Shown: one piece after another, positions 60,243 through 64,000 of the stretch
Layout: every line of letters begins with the position of its first letter
How positions within the stretch are numbered: the first letter of the stretch is position 1
Source: Rhodococcus sp. OK302
GTDB taxonomy: Bacteria; Actinomycetota; Actinomycetes; Mycobacteriales; Mycobacteriaceae
Reading direction: 5' to 3'
NCBI RefSeq assembly: GCF_002245895.1
Contig: NZ_NPJZ01000001.1
Location: 248,001 to 312,000, forward strand
DNA length: 64,000 nucleotides
Translations under genes and position numbers: made by a program
The notes under the pieces: generated by a model
What the model was told of the DNA's origin: nothing
The model's input: only the letters and a program-made list of their open reading frames with translations
The model's database searches: none

Positions 60243-60689
60243 TCACGCCGCAGTACGCACTCTGCGAGCTTGATCGAGAAGTAACGCATGCAACGGGTGA
60301 AATGAACTGGCCGGACTGATTTCAACGATCGAGCCGTCCGACAGCGACCTTCTGAGTGCGCCGACCTTGACACCGTTTCTCGTGAGCGCCCGGATCTCCT
60401 GAAGACCACTGCGGGTGGGGGCAACCTCGTACTCGTACCTGCTGGGATCGAAAAGATCTCTGTGCCAGACGGTTTCCTCTCCGAGGACTGTGACGCCGGC
60501 CGTTTCATCGCGTGCAACGGTATCCACGGTGAAGACAATTTTGCCCCGAGAATCCTTGTGCGACTGCGGAAATCCCACTACCAGGACGCGCCCTCCCCCG
60601 GCAACGATCAAGTCACCCGGGACCAAGGTTGCTGGATCGAGCAACTCTTCGGGACTCAACTCAGCGTGATCAAACACATTTTCGCTCAT
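60243..60689 (-). CDS. Small protein of unknown function
   Basis: 148 aa from the ATG after AGGAG; the longer frame upstream lacks support. No signal or membrane segment. It is predicted mostly beta ('VPGDLIVAGGGRVLVVGFPQ', 'KIVFTVDTVARDETAGVTVL', 'EIRALTRNGVKVGALRRSL'), with an acidic N-terminus 'MSENVFDHAELSPEELLDPA'. I do not recognise a family. Convergent with trpB2 and followed at a distance by the membrane protein gene. Confidence 0.7.
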   Translation of the reverse strand: MSENVFDHAELSPEELLDPATLVPGDLIVAGGGRVLVVGFPQSHKDSRGKIVFTVDTVARDETAGVTVLGEETVWHRDLFDPSRYEYEVAPTRSGLQEIRALTRNGVKVGALRRSLSDGSIVEISPASSFHPLHALLLDQARRVRTAA

Positions 60690-60868
60690 TACGAACTCCT
60701 GCGGCTTGGCCCGCCGCGGACGGGGGCGCTCTTGCCCGTACCGGTCGGTGCGGACCGCTTCGTCATCCGAACCACCCCGGAACGCCAGTGGGGTTGGTGT
60801 GCGGCCAGTCGGAGCTTGGCACCGCATCTCGTGAAGCTGACCCAAGGGTACATCAAAGTTTCGACATG

Positions 60869-62209
60869 TCACATCTTTTGAGTACCGACCAAGTTCCCGC
60901 GGGCGCGGGCCGGCCGCGCAATGAGCTCGAGAGCAAGTAGGGCCAGTACGGTAATGAGCACTGTCACCGCCACCACGACCCCGGACGGATATCGCCAGAA
61001 AATCAATACGGCTACAGCAATCGCAACAAACAAAACTCGAAGCGCCACACTGTATTTAGCGCACATCACCTCGATGGCACGGGGCTCACGATCCGCACTC
61101 GGAGACCTTACCGAGTCGACAGCCTTGCTGAACCCGCGGCGCACGGCACTGGCCGACGCCGAGTGACCGGTGAGGTAGCCGACCACCGCGATGACAATGG
61201 CGAGAATGAATACAGCGCGCAGGCTGGTCTTGAGCGGCAAGAGAAGCGTGTCGATGAGTACCGCCGCCGCTTGAGGTGAGAGGACATCCGACGGAATATC
61301 GTCCAGATACACCGCCCGCCCGATGCTCAGTGCTATCGCCAGGAGCGCCATCGCCACGGCAATACTGACGCCGACCAAGGCCAGAGCGCGTCGACGCGAC
61401 CCGGCCGGTGCGCACCAGATTGCCCCCGCGGCAGCAATCAGAATCAACCACGGCAACACAGCCGACGCTTTGTCCAGAGCTGACACCACCCGCTGCGCCT
61501 TGACCAGGTTCGGTGATTCGAAAATCACGAACGTCTTGTTCACGTCCGGAATCTTGTCGGCAAAGGCAAACCCACGATCGGTGAGTACCGTGCTGGCCCT
61601 TTCGATGATCGGTGCAAGCGAGATACTGACCTCGCCCTGATCATTGATCTGAATTCCAGCTCTTGTATCGCCGGTCAACACGGCCGTCAACGATTGGTGG
61701 GCCTGTTTGTTCGCCTCGATCCACAGCGTTTCGAACTGATCCGAGGCCACCAACGATCCCACCGTCTGATGGATGAACGATTTCGCTTGACCCGCAATCA
61801 CGGGCGCGAGCCCCACAACTACCGGGGGCACACGCTCCGCATTCTCGGTCAGAGACGTCAACGCGTCCGCGGTCACCTTTTCGATATCCAATTGGGAATC
61901 GATCTCATCGGTGATTCGGTCGGTGATTTCGCCTTGCAGGACCGGATTGGACCCCAGCGGGGCGATGGTCTGCACATAGCGGTCGGTATCGAGCACTTCG
62001 CTGCGCGCATACCGAGCCAGAACGCCGCAGAACGACAGCACCAGAATCAAGACGAGGAGGATCCCGACGCCGGTCCACCGAAGTCGCGAGTGGCCACCGT
62101 GCTTCCCGTCGTCATGCTTCTCTCCGCTGGTCGCCGCCAGTTGGGCGCGTAATTTCTCCAGTTCAGCGCGCTCCGAATTGCTGAGCGGTTGGGCATCTGC
62201 GGATTCCAT
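60869..62209 (-). CDS. Integral membrane protein with large extracytoplasmic domain
   Basis: 446 aa. A charged N-terminus with a short coiled-coil ('ERAELEKLRAQL') is followed by one membrane segment at about 48-68. An extracytoplasmic domain of about 190 residues follows ('YVQTIAPLGSNPVLQGEITD'), then five hydrophobic segments (about 258-440). The order is that of a conserved actinobacterial membrane protein family of unknown function. Start chosen at 'MESADAQPLSNSE'; a poor ribosome site makes this uncertain. The next gene upstream on the same strand is recD. Confidence 0.78.
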   Translation of the reverse strand: MESADAQPLSNSERAELEKLRAQLAATSGEKHDDGKHGGHSRLRWTGVGILLVLILVLSFCGVLARYARSEVLDTDRYVQTIAPLGSNPVLQGEITDRITDEIDSQLDIEKVTADALTSLTENAERVPPVVVGLAPVIAGQAKSFIHQTVGSLVASDQFETLWIEANKQAHQSLTAVLTGDTRAGIQINDQGEVSISLAPIIERASTVLTDRGFAFADKIPDVNKTFVIFESPNLVKAQRVVSALDKASAVLPWLILIAAAGAIWCAPAGSRRRALALVGVSIAVAMALLAIALSIGRAVYLDDIPSDVLSPQAAAVLIDTLLLPLKTSLRAVFILAIVIAVVGYLTGHSASASAVRRGFSKAVDSVRSPSADREPRAIEVMCAKYSVALRVLFVAIAVAVLIFWRYPSGVVVAVTVLITVLALLALELIARPARARGNLVGTQKM

Positions 62210-62285
62210 ATGGGGTCTCGGTATCGCTCGATCAAGCGTCGACAGCGGAGGCAATGCCCTCAATAAGTACCCGGCATCCGCACTC

Positions 62286-64000
62286 TTAACCCGAGTAGGG
62301 CCGAATTTCGCGACGCAATCCGCTGGCCCGAAGCACCTGCCGCTCGACTCCTGCCCGCACGGATTCCTCCGTTCCGATCACCCGTACATGGGTTCGTGCG
62401 CGAGTGATGGCGGTGTACAACAACTCTCGGGTCAGTAGCGACGACGCCTCCGCCGGCAACATCACCGAGACCGTGTCGTACTGGCTGCCCTGGCTTCGGT
62501 GAATGGTCATCGCGTACACCGTCTGCACAGCCGACAACGAGCTCGGATGCAACTCGAAGGTCTCGTTCCCGCGTTGGAACGCAGCCATGAGTACGCCATC
62601 GCCGCTATCGACGATCACCCCGGTATCACCGTTGTAGATACCCACCTCGTAGTCATTGGCTGTCACCAACAACGGCTGACCGGGATACCACTGCGCGGGG
62701 TTCAAGAACTGCCCGGATGCGCTGCCAACCCAGTCCATGGCCTGCTGCGCCCAGCGACTGACTCCGTACGGGCCATCACGGTGAGCGCACAGCAGTCGAT
62801 GCGTTTCCATACTTTTCACGGCGCCCGATGCGTCGCCCAATTCCGCGAACCTGGTCACGGCTTCGGAACTGCCGACTAGGTCTGCACGCAAGGAGTCCAG
62901 ATCGTCGGGTGAGTGGAACGACACGGCAGGGTCGTCGCTGCGGAGGATCGCCATGACCTCGGCAGCTTTGCCCTCTCGAACCGCGTGCGCCAACCGCGCG
63001 ATAGTTCCGTCGAATCTTCTGCCACGGGAAAGCTGCACGATACCGGCTCGAAGTCGATCTCGATCATGATCGGAGAGCGATTCTTCCGCATCGCGATCTG
63101 CAAGGTCTTCAGCGACCACACTGTCGAGCACCGGGTTGCCCGGCGCTAGTGACGGCCGCGCAACAAGGTCGGCGAGAACAGCGCCGGCGTCGACGGAGGT
63201 CAGCTGATCCGGGTCACCGACCAGGAGCAACCTCGCATCAGGACGCACAGCCTCGAGCAACCGTGCCATCAACGTCAATGACACCATCGAGGTCTCGTCT
63301 ACCACCACCACGTCGTACGGCAGTCGATTGGACGCGTTGTACTTGAACCTACTGGCACTACCGCGCTGCCATCCCAACAACCTGTGCAAGGTTTTCGCGG
63401 TCAGTTCGGATGGAAGTCCCAACAGCTCAGCTTGCTCACGTACCGATTCCTGCAGTCGCGCAGCGGCTTTACCGGTGGGCGCGGCAAGTCCGATCCTGAC
63501 CGTGGAACCATGCTCGGCTACGAGGAGCGCCAGAATACGTGCCACCGTGTGAGTCTTGCCGGTTCCCGGCCCGCCGGCAACGACGGTGGTCCAGTGTGTG
63601 AGCGCGAGCGCCGCCGCCACCCGCTGGCGGTCCGGACTGGGTGTGGGCACCGCATTGTCAACGAAGAATCTATCCAACCCGGCACGAACCGCATCCGAGT
63701 CGATTGCCGGATGTGTAGCGGCTCGTTCGTCGAGTACCCTGCGAATAGTCTGCTCCTGCAAGAAGTACCGATCGAGGTACAACAATTCGCCGTCGTCGGT
63801 ATCCACCAGACGCAGTGGCCGTAGCGGGCCGGCAGTTCCACCGATCACCAGTGGACTGAGCCGCAACGCACTGACAATCGCGTCGGGTTCCGGCCACGGC
63901 AACGCCGCGAGGTCGGCTTCGGTGGCGCCGTCGACGATGACCAGATGCATGCGTCGCAGATCCAGGCATACCGATCCCGAGCGCACCGCGCGTACAGCCA
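62286..64000 (-). CDS. recD: RecD (exodeoxyribonuclease V alpha subunit), 5' end outside the window
   Basis: Superfamily-1B DNA helicase; 571 residues visible and open to the window edge ('AVRAVRSGSVCLDLR' reads in from the right). Walker A 'VAGGPGTGKTHTVARIL', Walker B 'VVVDETSMVSLTLMARL', 'LVGDPDQLTSVDAGAVLADL' and the late motif 'YAMTIHRSQGSQYDTVSVM' are all present. As part of RecBCD it unwinds DNA 5'-3' in double-strand break repair. recB and recC would be expected just beyond the right edge. Confidence 0.92.
   Translation of the reverse strand, partial: AVRAVRSGSVCLDLRRMHLVIVDGATEADLAALPWPEPDAIVSALRLSPLVIGGTAGPLRPLRLVDTDDGELLYLDRYFLQEQTIRRVLDERAATHPAIDSDAVRAGLDRFFVDNAVPTPSPDRQRVAAALALTHWTTVVAGGPGTGKTHTVARILALLVAEHGSTVRIGLAAPTGKAAARLQESVREQAELLGLPSELTAKTLHRLLGWQRGSASRFKYNASNRLPYDVVVVDETSMVSLTLMARLLEAVRPDARLLLVGDPDQLTSVDAGAVLADLVARPSLAPGNPVLDSVVAEDLADRDAEESLSDHDRDRLRAGIVQLSRGRRFDGTIARLAHAVREGKAAEVMAILRSDDPAVSFHSPDDLDSLRADLVGSSEAVTRFAELGDASGAVKSMETHRLLCAHRDGPYGVSRWAQQAMDWVGSASGQFLNPAQWYPGQPLLVTANDYEVGIYNGDTGVIVDSGDGVLMAAFQRGNETFELHPSSLSAVQTVYAMTIHRSQGSQYDTVSVMLPAEASSLLTRELLYTAITRARTHVRVIGTEESVRAGVERQVLRASGLRREIRPYSG

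Overview
The window reads as a chromosome segment of a high-GC mycolic-acid actinomycete, most likely Rhodococcus of the erythropolis/qingshengii group. The evidence is a complete mce transporter operon, a kstR2/fadA6/ipdF/fadE30/fadD3/fadE31-33 steroid (HIP) catabolic cluster, a BldC regulator, ER-type (SipW-like) signal peptidases with their substrates (one substrate resembles the family I recall as 'RER_14450', named from R. erythropolis), and an endoglycoceramidase of the Rhodococcus EGCase type. No rRNA, tRNA or CRISPR array was seen. All family assignments are from reading the sequence; no search was run.

Layout. 1-9.5 kb: a plus-strand mce operon (two YrbE permeases, MceA-F, one Mce-associated protein) ending in a DUF2236/MpaB-like oxygenase; then a convergent BldC gene. 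10.0-13.7 kb: minus-strand operon of a Tat-exported phospholipase C and a secreted endoglycoceramidase. 13.7-34 kb is an accessory region. It holds seven secreted proteins (most with Ig-like repeats) at 14.4-16.7, 21.3-23.4 and 23.5-30.1 kb. Between them is a six-gene minus-strand operon (21.1-17.0 kb) of two SipW-like signal peptidases interleaved with four exported proteins that carry alternate-type signals. Six of the surface proteins end in a shared tail (GSL...FGS at the exact C-terminus), and five of their transcription units plus the phospholipase unit have a shared upstream DNA element containing TGTCAAGTT. Two of the Ig proteins are an inverted duplication. IS6-family transposase remnants lie at 16.8 and 33.6 kb, the second fused in frame to a CitE-like lyase. 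A LysR regulator and a 21-bp phased repeat array lie at 31-32.3 kb.

34-39 kb: DUF1023 hydrolase and DUF2277 protein, a bile-acid/Na+ symporter-family transporter, a TetR gene divergent from a CYP102-like stand-alone P450, and a DUF4333 lipoprotein. 39.2-48.8 kb: the KstR2 regulon, with fadA6-kstR2 and ipdF-fadE30 on the minus strand and fadD3-echA-fadE31-fadE32-fadE33 on the plus strand. A good KstR2 operator lies between fadE30 and fadD3 and a one-mismatch copy lies in front of kstR2. 49-64 kb is mostly housekeeping or metabolic: an SDR, an unknown protein, an AraC/GlxA regulator divergent from an acyl-CoA dehydrogenase/acyl-CoA synthetase pair, an alpha/beta hydrolase, a HAD phosphatase, an aldo-keto reductase overlapping a TetR gene, TrpB2, two unknown proteins, and a RecD helicase that runs off the right edge.

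The most promising undescribed system is the 13.7-30.1 kb cell-surface region. Its two dedicated signal peptidases, small SipW-type exported proteins, Ig-repeat proteins with a common C-terminal tail, and shared upstream element together suggest a co-regulated surface fibre, matrix or adhesion layer.
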